This document shows, piece by piece, positions 42,362 through 50,806 of a stretch of 64,000 bases of DNA. Position numbers and translations under genes: made by a program. Each line of letters starts with the position of its first letter. The stretch's first letter is position 1. Source of the DNA: UBA1563 sp041671545 (GTDB taxonomy: Bacteria; Bacteroidota; Ignavibacteria; Ignavibacteriales; Ignavibacteriaceae); contig JBAZBI010000016.1 in the NCBI GenBank assembly GCA_041671545.1, positions 31,843 to 95,842 on the forward strand, in the 5' to 3' direction. The notes beneath the pieces are model-generated. The model ran no database searches. It was not told the DNA's origin and saw only the letters and a program-made list of their open reading frames with translations.

Positions 42362-42549
42362 GAAATCTTCCTAATGTTTTCTATAAGTGCTTTCTTGGTA
42401 CTTTTTAGACACGCACCTTGATAATTAATAAGAATGATTTTTCCGTTTATTTGGAAATCAGAATATTGCAAATCATTACAAGAAGATTTTTCCGAATTGC
42501 AGAAAGACCATTTCCCCAGAGGCGACAAAAAATATATAAACTTTCTCAT
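42358..42549 (-). CDS. Small protein of unknown function, coupled to wzx
   Basis: 63 codons, MRKFIYFLSPLGKWSF near the start. No family recognised. The reason to keep it is its stop codon, which overlaps the flippase GTG start with a ribosome site inside its own 3' end. This arrangement needs translation of the small frame, or is the tail of a longer gene now lost. It could be the fragment of a glycan gene. Confidence 0.4.
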   Translation of the reverse strand: MRKFIYFLSPLGKWSFCNSEKSSCNDLQYSDFQINGKIILINYQGACLKSTKKALIENIRKIS

Positions 42550-42670
42550 TTGTCAATTTGTTTCAAAACTACTGATAGATGATATAAAGAAGTATATGGA
42601 AGCAAAATAGTGTTACAATCAATTAAAACAATTCTAAAATGTATAGTTGAGAAAATTGATGGGCTTAATA

Positions 42671-44062
42671 TTATTTTTTAAACTGTATCACCAACAACAG
42701 CACCGTTGCCAATGCCGTAACAATACTACTTATCGCCATCACTCTATCCAAATAATAGCTAAAGGTTCGTACCGGTTCTTTGGGTAGCCAAATAAAATCT
42801 CCAGGCTCTATTGTATAAGAAACATCCTTTTCTATCTTTGTCCAACTCCTGCTTTTCCCTTTAATTAGATAAATATCTTCTTTTGCGTTTTGTCCTTTGC
42901 CACCTGCTTTGGAGATATAAAAATCAACCCCTTTCCCATCAACAAAAGCAATATATCCGGGAGTATAGACTTGTCCAAATACATATACAAGGTTTAGTTT
43001 TTCGGGAATGTGAATATAGTCGCCGTTTCTAACTGAAAATTTGCTTGCTGCAGACGAAGTATCTATTATCTTCGCAAAGTCCAATACTCCGTTTCCTCTA
43101 ATAAAACGAAGTTTATTATCAATAGCTAATGAAACTGAATCTTCTTGAGTAATTTCTGCCATACGACTCATCAAAAATTGATCGAGTTCTTCGGAAAAAA
43201 GTGTTGATTTGAATACGTTTGCGCCTCTAATTAGTTCAGCTCTTGACAAATCTGCACTTGGTAAAAATCCACCCGCTTTTTCGATAACTTCCTTTAATGT
43301 AGTTGACCCTTTCGAAATAGTGATTGTCCCCGGTCGGGAAACTTCACCTGCTACCGTTACGCTAAAGTCTCTGCGAAAAGTCTCTTCACCAATTATTGTA
43401 ATTCTATCGCCTCTTTTTAGAATCGGATTGTCAGAAATGTTAACGATCATTCTAGTTTCTTTTTCTCCGGAAGCATCTAATCTGCTAATTTCCGCGGAAG
43501 TAACTTTTTCAAATCCTTTGTCGATACCTCCGGCAAAAAGGATCGCATCTTCTAATTTATCTCCTTCAACAAATTGAAATTTGGAGGTCTGATTAACAGC
43601 ACCGGTAATAAAAACAAAATTTCTCTCCCGGTCGATAAAAGGAAAGATAATTACATCATCATTTTGGAGATATGGATTTTGCGAATAATCTCCCGTAAAT
43701 CGATATTTTTCTAAATCTATTGTTAATTTCTGCCCGTTAACTCTTTTAACTTGAATATCTCTTTTAGTGAAATCAGCAAGTTGCCTGAAAACTAACTCCC
43801 TTTGTTCTGCATTTGCGGTTGTCCCGACTCTTTCAGTTTTTGCCGCATTAAAAATTCTTGTCACAAACTGGTCAACTCTTTCACCGATAACTGCCGGGAA
43901 AGTGCCGGTAACTATAAAATCTCCGCCAATGGTAACGCTTATTGTACTTTGCCTTGGGGTTGAGTCAAAATTAAATTCGTTTTTATTTTGGGATAGTATA
44001 AAACCTTGAAAGAGTATAACTACCGTAAAAAGAGTTAATTTCGCATTTATTTTTTTGTGCAT
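42671..44062 (-). CDS. SLBB-domain polysaccharide export protein
   Basis: 463 residues: signal peptide (first about 24 residues, ending ILSQN), polysaccharide-export-type region (ISVTIGGDFIVTGTFP), several SLBB beta-grasp repeats (VFITGAVNQTSKFQF, VTVAGEVSRPGTITI, VYVFGQVYTPGYIAF) and a C-terminal membrane helix (residues about 440-460). It resembles Wza-like outer-membrane exporters. First gene of the leftward Wzx-Wzz-Wzy group, facing a 370-bp intergenic region. Confidence 0.87.
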   Translation of the reverse strand: MHKKINAKLTLFTVVILFQGFILSQNKNEFNFDSTPRQSTISVTIGGDFIVTGTFPAVIGERVDQFVTRIFNAAKTERVGTTANAEQRELVFRQLADFTKRDIQVKRVNGQKLTIDLEKYRFTGDYSQNPYLQNDDVIIFPFIDRERNFVFITGAVNQTSKFQFVEGDKLEDAILFAGGIDKGFEKVTSAEISRLDASGEKETRMIVNISDNPILKRGDRITIIGEETFRRDFSVTVAGEVSRPGTITISKGSTTLKEVIEKAGGFLPSADLSRAELIRGANVFKSTLFSEELDQFLMSRMAEITQEDSVSLAIDNKLRFIRGNGVLDFAKIIDTSSAASKFSVRNGDYIHIPEKLNLVYVFGQVYTPGYIAFVDGKGVDFYISKAGGKGQNAKEDIYLIKGKSRSWTKIEKDVSYTIEPGDFIWLPKEPVRTFSYYLDRVMAISSIVTALATVLLLVIQFKK

Positions 44063-44434
44063 AGGGTAAACAAATTATTATTAATAAGTTCAAAGTTAAT
44101 TATAAATTTTAAAATATTTGCGGAAAATTTTCCCCCTAAATCAATTTAATTGAGAATTTTAAAGATCGAGAAGACGTTAACTTCTCTTTACCATTATTCT
44201 ATGTCATGATGCAGAACAAATATTCAAAAAAACTATTGACTTTGTTTAGAAAAAAGGTAAAATTACTCATGAAGTTTTATTAATTCTTAAACTTCCGCTT
44301 ACAGTTAGGCGTCTAATTCATAAAATATGGAATTCTTTTAAAAAGAATTTTGTTTATTAAATAACGAAAGGGAAATTATAGACCATTTGATACCTTGAGT
44401 AATGTTCAATAAAAACTAACAAAAGGTGATACAT
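44063..44434. other. Divergent intergenic region
   Basis: About 370 bp between the leftward export gene and the rightward small-gene cluster. It contains a promoter-like TTGACT/TAAAAT pair (44236-44263) and an AT-rich dyad AATTCTTTT/AAAGAATT at 44331-44349 followed by TTTGTTTA. No coding frame. Confidence 0.5.
44236..44263 (+). promoter_or_regulatory. Candidate promoter for the small-gene cluster
   Basis: TTGACT (44236-44241), 16-bp spacer, TAAAAT (44258-44263). It would give a leader of about 165 nt before the ATG at 44435. Confidence 0.45.
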
Positions 44435-44683
44435 ATGCTAACTGTAAAATCAAAAATGGAAAATCCGTTGTCTGATCTTATCAGCGACGATATTTACCAA
44501 TTGTTGAACGAGCACGGGCTCATCGACGAAAAATCGGTTCGTGACTATAAAATTCGCAAACAATTTAGAACGCTCCGTACAAGCAAAATTAGTGCGGGTG
44601 ACGCTATTGATGCGATCAGAGAAGAATATCCTTACCTTCAATTTGACACCATTAGAAAAATTGTCTATCAACTTAGTAAGTAA
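44435..44683 (+). CDS. Small helical protein, function unknown
   Basis: 82 residues, charged and helix-rich (NPLSDLISDDIYQLLNEHG, then DYKIRKQFRTLR, ending FDTIRKIVYQLSK). No cysteine, membrane span or signal peptide. ATG 44435 is supported by AAAAGGTGA 6-14 nt upstream; the GTG inside that ribosome site is not the start. The basic, helical composition would suit a small nucleic-acid-binding protein, but that is only a guess. It precedes the candidate small RNA. Confidence 0.75.
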   Translation: MLTVKSKMENPLSDLISDDIYQLLNEHGLIDEKSVRDYKIRKQFRTLRTSKISAGDAIDAIREEYPYLQFDTIRKIVYQLSK

Positions 44684-44686
44684 TTA

Positions 44687-44715
44687 TTGACAATGTGCAT
44701 TTGAAGTTCTATATT
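44687..44715 (+). promoter_or_regulatory. Consensus-like sigma70 promoter
   Basis: TTGACA (44687-44692), exactly 17 bp, TATATT (44710-44715). It is the best promoter match in the window and begins 3 bp after the stop of the upstream gene. Transcription should start near 44721-44723. Confidence 0.75.
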
Positions 44716-44721
44716 TTCAGT

Positions 44722-44797
44722 GTCTTTCTTGCAGATTTCTCCCCTGGTCTGCAAGATAATACAGACAACCCAGTGTTTTCCCCGACACTGGGTTTTT
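44722..44797 (+). ncRNA. Candidate small RNA or attenuator leader
   Basis: About 76 nt from the predicted start to the terminator T-tract. Hairpin 1: TCTTGCAGA (44727-44735) with TCTGCAAGA (44748-44756), 9 perfect pairs, 12-nt loop containing CTCCCC. Hairpin 2 is a classical terminator at 44769-44797. Both loops carry CCCC, which could pair with G-rich ribosome sites. It could act as a free small RNA or set readthrough into the DUF3098-like gene at 44824. No expression evidence is available. Confidence 0.6.
44769..44797 (+). terminator. Rho-independent terminator
   Basis: CCCAGTGT (44769-44776) pairs with ACACTGGG (44785-44792), 8-nt loop TTTCCCCG, followed at once by TTTTT and then ATTTTACTTTTTT. 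The downstream gene starts at 44824. Confidence 0.88.
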
Positions 44798-44823
44798 ATT
44801 TTACTTTTTTATGAGAGACATAT

Positions 44824-45096
44824 ATGGCAAAAGCTATTAGAAAAAAAGGAAACGTAAAAGTATCAAAAGTATTAACCTCCCCTTTTAATATTTATTGGTC
44901 AAAAACAAACTACATGATCTTAGCATTAGGTTTGTTACTTTCCATTCTGGGATATTATTTCCTTTCTGTAAAACCGTGGAATAGTTCAGTATCTCTTTAT
45001 CTGGCTCCCGTTATTCTTGTTCTTGTTTATATTGTGTTATTCCCACTCTCCATTTTGATCAAAAAGAAAGAACAGCCAGAACAGGAATCGAAGTAA
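44824..45096 (+). CDS. DUF3098-like two-span membrane protein
   Basis: 90 residues: basic N-terminus (MAKAIRKKGNVKVSKV), two hydrophobic spans (about 31-50 and 58-80) and a charged tail. NYMILALGLLLSILGYYFLS and LAPVILV resemble the Bacteroidota DUF3098 family, whose function is unknown; the match is from memory of the pattern. It sits after the terminator and is followed one base later by the EutN-like gene, so the two are translated together. Confidence 0.7.
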   Translation: MAKAIRKKGNVKVSKVLTSPFNIYWSKTNYMILALGLLLSILGYYFLSVKPWNSSVSLYLAPVILVLVYIVLFPLSILIKKKEQPEQESK

Positions 45097-45097
45097 G

Positions 45098-45376
45098 TTG
45101 GTACTTGCTAAGGTTAAAGGGAATGTTGTTTCAACACATAAAAATGAGCACCTGAACGGAAATAAATTGATGGTGGTTCACCAGATTGATCTCGAGGGCA
45201 ATTTTATGGGTAAACAGGATGTAGTTGCCATTGATTTAATAGATTCAGGTATCGGAGATACAGTCCTTCTTGTACAAGAAGGTGATGCGGTACAACAAAT
45301 AATTAAAAACAAAAAAGCCCCGGTTCATTCAATAATTGTAGCCATAGTGGATAAGATAGATCACTCAAACTTATAA
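45098..45376 (+). CDS. EutN/CcmL-family microcompartment vertex homologue (orphan)
   Basis: 92 residues, normal length for the family. LAKVKGNVVSTHKNEHLNG, LMVVHQIDLEGN, VAIDLIDSGIGDTVLLVQEG and IIVAIVDKID line up along the whole of EutN/CcmL. In microcompartments these form the pentamers that cap shell vertices. No hexameric shell gene or signature enzyme is next to it; neighbours are a DUF3098-like gene and dprA. Start is TTG 45098, one base after the upstream stop, giving the usual MxLAKVxG beginning. A shell role is doubtful here; a stand-alone pentamer is possible. Confidence 0.88.
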   Translation: MVLAKVKGNVVSTHKNEHLNGNKLMVVHQIDLEGNFMGKQDVVAIDLIDSGIGDTVLLVQEGDAVQQIIKNKKAPVHSIIVAIVDKIDHSNL

Positions 45377-45387
45377 AGAGAATTTCG

Positions 45388-46506
45388 GTGGGAACATCTT
45401 TTCAAGAATTCGCTCAACTTAGATTTCTTCTTTCAATCGACGGAATAGGTCCCGTAAAAATAAGAAATCTCCTTTCATCATTCCATTCAATCGATAATAT
45501 TTTAGAAGCCGATTCAAGATCACTATCAGATGTTGAAGGAATCGGAGTTTTTCTTTCCAAAAAATTATACGAAGCTAAAAAGAATATTCCAACATCCTTT
45601 TCAAAATTTGATAAAGAATTTACTGCACTTCAGTCGCATGGGATAACAGCCATCTCTTTTTTTGATGAAGCTTATCCAAGTCTTCTAAAAAAAATTTATG
45701 ATCCGCCGATGATTCTTTACATTAAAGGAGAGTTTACCGAAAAAGATAATTATCCTATTGCAATTGTCGGAACACGACAACCAACCACTTATGGAAAAAT
45801 TCAAGCTGAAAAATTTTCAACTGAATTAGCTTCTCAAGGTATAACCATAACAAGCGGATTAGCGAGAGGAATCGATTCTATTGCACATCAATCTGCATTA
45901 CAAGTAAACGGAAGAACTATTGCTGTTCTTGGTTGCGGAATAAATGTCATCTATCCTCCGGAGAATAAAAAACTGTACGAACAAATTCCCGAACAAGGAA
46001 TGTTGATAAGCGAATTTCCGTTAAATACAAAACCCGATGCGCAAAATTTTCCTTCACGGAATAGAATAATTTCCGGGTTAAGCCTTGGCTGCGTTGTAGT
46101 CGAATCGGGAATTCAGGGCGGTGCACTTCAAACCGCTGAGTTTGCATTAGATCAAGGAAGAGAAGTCTTTGTAATTCCGGGAAATTTAGGAGTCAGACAA
46201 TCGGAAGGAACTAACGCACTGATACAACAAGGCGGCGGAAAGCTTGTTACAAATCCGGAAGATATTCTTATTGAACTCGAACTAAAATTAAAACCTGTCA
46301 TCGGGAAAACTATTCCCAAACCTCATGTTGATCTTACACTTTTCGAGCAAAAAATTCTAACGATTCTTGATAATAAAGAATTGCAAATTGATAATATTGC
46401 CACACAAACCGGACTCTCAACTTCCGACTGCTTAGTAAATTTACTTACACTTGAGTTTAAAGGATTAGTAAAGCAGCTCCCAGGCAAAGTGTTCATCGCC
46501 ATTTAA
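45388..46506 (+). CDS. dprA: DNA-processing protein A
   Basis: Loads RecA onto incoming single-stranded DNA during natural transformation. 372 residues: N-terminal helix-hairpin-helix region (IDGIGPVKIRNLLSSF), Rossmann core (VGTRQPTTYGK, SGLARGIDSIAHQSAL, GCGINVIYPPENK, FPSRNRIISGLS, GGALQTAEFALDQGR, PGNLGVRQSEGTN) and a C-terminal winged helix (from about 310). GTG start 11 bp after the EutN-like gene. Convergent with rarA, 3 bp apart. Confidence 0.95.
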   Translation: MGTSFQEFAQLRFLLSIDGIGPVKIRNLLSSFHSIDNILEADSRSLSDVEGIGVFLSKKLYEAKKNIPTSFSKFDKEFTALQSHGITAISFFDEAYPSLLKKIYDPPMILYIKGEFTEKDNYPIAIVGTRQPTTYGKIQAEKFSTELASQGITITSGLARGIDSIAHQSALQVNGRTIAVLGCGINVIYPPENKKLYEQIPEQGMLISEFPLNTKPDAQNFPSRNRIISGLSLGCVVVESGIQGGALQTAEFALDQGREVFVIPGNLGVRQSEGTNALIQQGGGKLVTNPEDILIELELKLKPVIGKTIPKPHVDLTLFEQKILTILDNKELQIDNIATQTGLSTSDCLVNLLTLEFKGLVKQLPGKVFIAI

Positions 46507-46509
46507 GCG

Positions 46510-47826
46510 TCATTCATACTTCTTGAATTTCTTCCACAATATTTTTAATCGGTCTCTCAAATTCTTTTCTTGTCCAAGATCTGTTGGGAAATAATATTGC
46601 GTTCCCTTTAACTCTTCCGGGAAATAATTCTCTTCCACAAAATGATCTTTAAACTCATGGGCATATTTATATTCTTTGCCGTAACCGAGTTTTTTCATCA
46701 ATGCAGTTGGAGCGTTCCGTAAATGAAGCGGGACTTTGTAGAATGGTTTTTGCTCAACATCTCGCAGAGCTTTTTCAATTGCAGAATAAGATGCGTTACT
46801 TTTAACGGAAGAAGCCAGGTACGTAACACATTGCGCAAGAATTATTCGCGATTCCGGCATACCGATTTTTGAAACAGCCGAAAAACAAGCTTCCGCAAGG
46901 AGTAATGCGTTTGGTGAAGCATTGCCAATATCTTCCGAAGCAAGCACGATCATTCTTCTCGCAATAAATAATGGGTCTTCACCTCCGGCTAACATTCGCG
47001 CCATCCAGTAAAGCGCTGCATCCGGATCACTACCGCGAATACTTTTAATGAAAGCGGAAATCAGATTGAAATGTTCTTCGCCATCTTTATCGTACAAAAT
47101 ATTTTTTTGTTGAACAACATTTTCAAAAACTTCTTTCGTTAGTTCGATCTTTTCTTTTTTTTTTTCCTGGAGAACCGCTGCTTCAAGGATGTTCAGCATC
47201 GTGCGGGCATCTCCACCGGAGAGATAAAGTAGAAAATCTTTGTCAACAATATTTATAGAATAGGATGAAAGTAATTCATCTTTCTGTACTGCCGAATCAA
47301 TAATTTTTTCAAGCTCTTCTTTTTCCAATTCTTTTAAAGTGAATATTCTCATACGTGAACGTAAAGCGGAGATCACTTCAAAGGACGGATTCTCGGTTGT
47401 CGCTCCAATCAATGTTAATAAGCCAGATTCCACGGCGCTAAGCAGAGCATCTTGCTGCGCTTTGTTGAAGCGGTGAATTTCATCGATGAACAAAATTGTT
47501 TTTTTGTGGTGTTCTCGATTCTTGGTTGCAGCGGAAATAATTTCTCTGATTTCCTTTACACCGGATGAGACTGCATTGATTTGGAAAAAATCTGACTTGG
47601 TATTTAATGCAATCAACTTTGCAATTGTAGTTTTTCCCGTGCCGGGAGGACCCCACAAAATAAAGGATGAGAGCGCATCCGATTCAATCATCAACCGAAT
47701 TGGTTTTCCTTTTCCAAGAAGATGTTCCTGCCCAAAGAAGAAATCCAGACTAACGGGTCTTACACGTTCTGCTAAAGGAATGCTCAAATTGGATTGGTCT
47801 GTTTTCAAGTCTTTTGCGGAATTCAA
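46510..47826 (-). CDS. rarA: Replication-associated recombination protein A (MgsA/RarA)
   Basis: AAA+ ATPase of the clamp-loader family that acts at stalled forks. 438 residues: Walker A GPPGTGKT (59-66), Walker B LFIDEIHRFNKAQQD, sensor GATTENPSFEV, and the C-terminal tetramerisation region with RGSDPDAALYWMARML. Start is TTG 47826, right after the FtsB-like stop, without a clear ribosome site. Third gene of the ddl-ftsB-rarA run. Confidence 0.95.
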   Translation of the reverse strand: MNSAKDLKTDQSNLSIPLAERVRPVSLDFFFGQEHLLGKGKPIRLMIESDALSSFILWGPPGTGKTTIAKLIALNTKSDFFQINAVSSGVKEIREIISAATKNREHHKKTILFIDEIHRFNKAQQDALLSAVESGLLTLIGATTENPSFEVISALRSRMRIFTLKELEKEELEKIIDSAVQKDELLSSYSINIVDKDFLLYLSGGDARTMLNILEAAVLQEKKKEKIELTKEVFENVVQQKNILYDKDGEEHFNLISAFIKSIRGSDPDAALYWMARMLAGGEDPLFIARRMIVLASEDIGNASPNALLLAEACFSAVSKIGMPESRIILAQCVTYLASSVKSNASYSAIEKALRDVEQKPFYKVPLHLRNAPTALMKKLGYGKEYKYAHEFKDHFVEENYFPEELKGTQYYFPTDLGQEKNLRDRLKILWKKFKKYE

Positions 47827-48123
47827 TTATTGTTTTTCGATCTTGATGATGATCTCATTTTTCTTGCTCATCGAATATTTCTCACGCGCAATGCGTTCAA
47901 TCTTTGCCGGTACTTTTTTTATGAGCGAATCATTTTCTGCGGAAATAGTTTTATTCTCTTCTTCCAATCTTCTTACGACGACTTTTAATGAATCAACTTC
48001 ACTTTTTACTTTAACGTATTTGATTATTCCTGTTTCATTAAAAGCGAGATACGCAAATCCGGCTAAAGCAATTGTAAAAAAAATTGCTAAAAGAATTTTT
48101 TGTTTTGAAATCTTAAATTTCAT
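47827..48123 (-). CDS. FtsB/DivIC-family cell division protein
   Basis: 98 residues: short cytoplasmic N-terminus, one membrane span (about 10-27), a coiled coil (VDSLKVVVRRLEEENKTIS) and the family's C-terminal KIERIAREKYSMSKKNE. It links early and late divisome proteins in the periplasm. It overlaps the ddl stop by 4 nt, so peptidoglycan precursor synthesis and septation are transcribed together. Confidence 0.88.
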   Translation of the reverse strand: MKFKISKQKILLAIFFTIALAGFAYLAFNETGIIKYVKVKSEVDSLKVVVRRLEEENKTISAENDSLIKKVPAKIERIAREKYSMSKKNEIIIKIEKQ

Positions 48124-49121
48124 GCAAGCGCGAGGTTTACAATTTTTTCAACTAATTGGGAGAAGGATATTCCGACAGCTTTTGCCGCTTTCGGTAATAA
48201 ACTTGTTGCTGTCATTCCAGGTAAAGAATTTACTTCTAAACAATAAAATTCTCCTGCTTCATTTAAACGGAAATCTGCGCGCGCATATCCTCTGCACCCA
48301 AGCGAAATAAAGGCGCGTTGAGTCTGCTCTTGAATTTGCTTCGCAATTTCTTCCGATATTTCAGCCGGAACGATGTACTCACTCATTCCTTTTGTGTATT
48401 TGCATTCATAATCATATAAATTATGCTTCGGGCGGATTTCAAGTACCGGAAGAACTTTATCCGCTAATACTCCAACGGTTAATTCTCTTCCGGGAATAAA
48501 TTCTTCAATTAACGTTTTATTCGAGTACTGAAATGAAAGCGTTAACGCTTTTTTAATATCGTCTTCTTTTTCGCAAACAGTCAATCCGAATGTTGATCCT
48601 TGATCATTCGGTTTAACAATTAAAGGGAAAGTAAATTCTTTTTTTATCTTTTGAAGAACCGATTCGTAAGAGTAATTTTTTTCTATTACAAATCCGTTAG
48701 GAACCGAGATAGCATGATCGCGCATAACAATTTTGGACATCATTTTATCCATTGTTAATGAGCTCGCCAAAACATTCGAGCCGGTATATTTTATTTTTCG
48801 CAACTCAAGCAGCGATTGGACAATTCCATCTTCACCCCACTCACCATGCAATCCGAGAAACGCTACATCAATATCATCAAATAACGTTGAATTTACTGCC
48901 TCAAGATAGTTCCGGGCAGAAACCGGAAAGAAGTCTTTATCAGAAAAAAAATCTTCCGGTTGTTCCGGCTGATTTATTCCATAACCGGGATCGATCAATT
49001 TTACAGAATAACCAAGTTCCACAAGAGCCGCGTAAATTGCTTGACTCGAATGTTTTGATACTTCCCTTTCGGCTGAGGCGCCACCGACTAACAACGCAAC
49101 ATTTAATTTCTTTTTATCCAT
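48120..49121 (-). CDS. ddl: D-alanine--D-alanine ligase
   Basis: Makes the D-Ala-D-Ala dipeptide for peptidoglycan. 333 residues, ATP-grasp fold: LLVGGASAEREVS, LGLHGEWGEDG, KPNDQGSTFG, EEFIPGRELTVG, RADFRLNEAGEFYCLEVNSLPGMT. The omega-loop Tyr-Lys pair appears as YTKGMSEY. The motif favours Ala-Ala over Ala-lactate, though that cannot be settled by eye. First gene of its run. Confidence 0.95.
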   Translation of the reverse strand: MDKKKLNVALLVGGASAEREVSKHSSQAIYAALVELGYSVKLIDPGYGINQPEQPEDFFSDKDFFPVSARNYLEAVNSTLFDDIDVAFLGLHGEWGEDGIVQSLLELRKIKYTGSNVLASSLTMDKMMSKIVMRDHAISVPNGFVIEKNYSYESVLQKIKKEFTFPLIVKPNDQGSTFGLTVCEKEDDIKKALTLSFQYSNKTLIEEFIPGRELTVGVLADKVLPVLEIRPKHNLYDYECKYTKGMSEYIVPAEISEEIAKQIQEQTQRAFISLGCRGYARADFRLNEAGEFYCLEVNSLPGMTATSLLPKAAKAVGISFSQLVEKIVNLALA

Positions 49122-49165
49122 AATGTTCTAAAATGTATTCCGATTTCTTTTATAATAATTTGATT

Positions 49166-49822
49166 TTAATACTTGTTCTTTTCATCCAACTTTATTCCAT
49201 AACTTTTTTCTGCTACCGAATAAAGCGCATCTAATTTATATTTTGGGATCTCTTTTACACCGCCAAGTTTATTAGCCACAAACATCGTCTTAGCTGTGTG
49301 TTCTAATTTTTCCATTCTGAAATAAGCTTGTTTTATATTCACACCAACGGAAACAGCCCCATGGTTCTCAAGCAAAAATACATTTGCATAATTAATGTGG
49401 TTCTTTAAACTTTCCGGTAATTCATCCGTTGATGGAGTGGCATATTTACATAGCGGAATTCGTCCCAAGGTTAAAATTACTTCCGGGAAAACCGGACGGT
49501 CTAAAAATTCTCTTGCAGAAGCAAAAGCCGTTGCATATACCGGATGTACATGAACAACCGCTTTTATATCTTTTCTGTTTTGATAAATAAATAAGTGAAG
49601 TTTGTTTTCGGTGGAAATTTTTCCGGTTCCATTTATTATCTCACCGTTCATGTTTATTTCTAAAATATCATTTCCAGTTACATCCCCTTTGCAAACTGCA
49701 GAGCGGGTAATAAGAATTGTTCCGCTGGAAGTTCTTACCGATAAATTACCATCGTATGCAGAAACAAAATTCTTTTCATAAACCTTATGGCAATATGCTA
49801 TTAACTCTTCGCGCTGCTGCAT
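49166..49822 (-). CDS. Class II aldolase/adducin-family protein
   Basis: 218 residues matching L-fuculose-1-phosphate aldolase layout. Zinc ligands are H91 and H93 (VVHVHPVY) and H154 (LLENHGAV), with the catalytic acid E72 (STENK); spacing is as in FucA minus one. The substrate may be a sugar phosphate such as fuculose- or rhamnulose-1-phosphate, or methylthioribulose-1-phosphate. It overlaps the dehydrogenase gene by 22 nt, suggesting a shared pathway. Confidence 0.85.
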   Translation of the reverse strand: MQQREELIAYCHKVYEKNFVSAYDGNLSVRTSSGTILITRSAVCKGDVTGNDILEINMNGEIINGTGKISTENKLHLFIYQNRKDIKAVVHVHPVYATAFASAREFLDRPVFPEVILTLGRIPLCKYATPSTDELPESLKNHINYANVFLLENHGAVSVGVNIKQAYFRMEKLEHTAKTMFVANKLGGVKEIPKYKLDALYSVAEKSYGIKLDEKNKY

Positions 49823-50805
49823 CTATTTTCAAACTCTTCCATCAATCGCATATTAATTAAACCGTCTTCACCGGTAACAAACGGGGTTTCATTTTTCAAG
49901 AAAGATTTTGTAACCGATTTCAACAAACGGTAAAGTTTGTTCGCTCTTTTTCTGAAAACTTTTTTCCCTTCCCCTTCTAAAAGGATGCTCAGCTTTGATG
50001 AGCCGTAACGGGCGCTTATAAGTCCATCTAGACTAACTGCTCCCTTTGAACCGATGATCTCTATTCTATTAAAAGATTTTGGAGCGCAGTAAGCTACTTG
50101 AAAATGTCCATATCCGCCGCGCGCAAACTTTACAATTCCTGAAGCAAAATCTTCAACTTCCGATTTATATTCAAGGCTTTTGTTCACCCCGATGATCACT
50201 TCAACTTCTCCGCAGAGATAACGCATTAAATCAAACAGGTGCGTTCCTAAATCACGAATCGCTCCACCGCCTGCCGCCTCTTTATTGTAGCGGAAGTTAT
50301 CGCGCGGAATCAAATTAATGTTGAACTCTGCGTTGATGTAGAGAATTTTACCAAGCAATGAAGAGTCGATAATCGCTTTTGTCTTTTCCACCAACGGATG
50401 AAAGCGGTAAACAAAATCAACGGCAAACTGTACGCCGTTTTCTTTGCACACGCGAACCATTTCCTCTGCTTGCGCCGTTGTAACCGACATCGGTTTTTCG
50501 CAGAGAATATGTTTTTTTGCTTTCGCGGCTTTGATCACTTGTTCATAATGATTAGCGTTAGCACTAGCGATGTAAACCACATCAATATCAGATTGAAGAA
50601 ACTCATCAAAATTATTGAATGATTTCGGGATAAGAAATTTTTCCGCCAATGCTTTTGCCCGCTTTGCATCGTTGCTAAAGATCGCATTGATCTTTGATTT
50701 GGGGATCAAATTAAACGTTGGAAGAATTGCTGTTTCGGTAAACTTTCCGCATCCGGCAATTCCCCATTTTAATTTTCTCGAAATTCGTTTTGTTATTCCA
50801 AGCAT
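49801..50805 (-). CDS. Gfo/Idh/MocA-family oxidoreductase
   Basis: 334 residues: N-terminal Rossmann motif GIAGCGKFTETAILPTF, the family's EKP (ILCEKPMSVTTAQAEEM) and catalytic-region segment GGGAIRDLGTHLFDLMRYL with the conserved Asp and His. NAD(P)-dependent oxidation or reduction of a sugar or inositol-like substrate is expected. One base after metF and overlapping the aldolase; substrate unknown. Confidence 0.88.
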   Translation of the reverse strand: MLGITKRISRKLKWGIAGCGKFTETAILPTFNLIPKSKINAIFSNDAKRAKALAEKFLIPKSFNNFDEFLQSDIDVVYIASANANHYEQVIKAAKAKKHILCEKPMSVTTAQAEEMVRVCKENGVQFAVDFVYRFHPLVEKTKAIIDSSLLGKILYINAEFNINLIPRDNFRYNKEAAGGGAIRDLGTHLFDLMRYLCGEVEVIIGVNKSLEYKSEVEDFASGIVKFARGGYGHFQVAYCAPKSFNRIEIIGSKGAVSLDGLISARYGSSKLSILLEGEGKKVFRKRANKLYRLLKSVTKSFLKNETPFVTGEDGLINMRLMEEFENRCSSAKS

Positions 50806-50806
50806 A

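Noticed and set aside
44331..44352. AT-only dyad followed by T-rich sequence as a terminator
   Set aside because: The stem is nearly all A-T and lies upstream of, not after, a gene.
47486..48310. A 274-codon plus-strand frame
   Set aside because: Antisense to rarA, the FtsB-like gene and ddl, all well supported.
45098..49822. A microcompartment locus joining the EutN-like gene and the class II aldolase
   Set aside because: They are on opposite strands 4 kb apart with dprA, rarA, an ftsB-like gene and ddl between them, and no hexameric shell gene is present.
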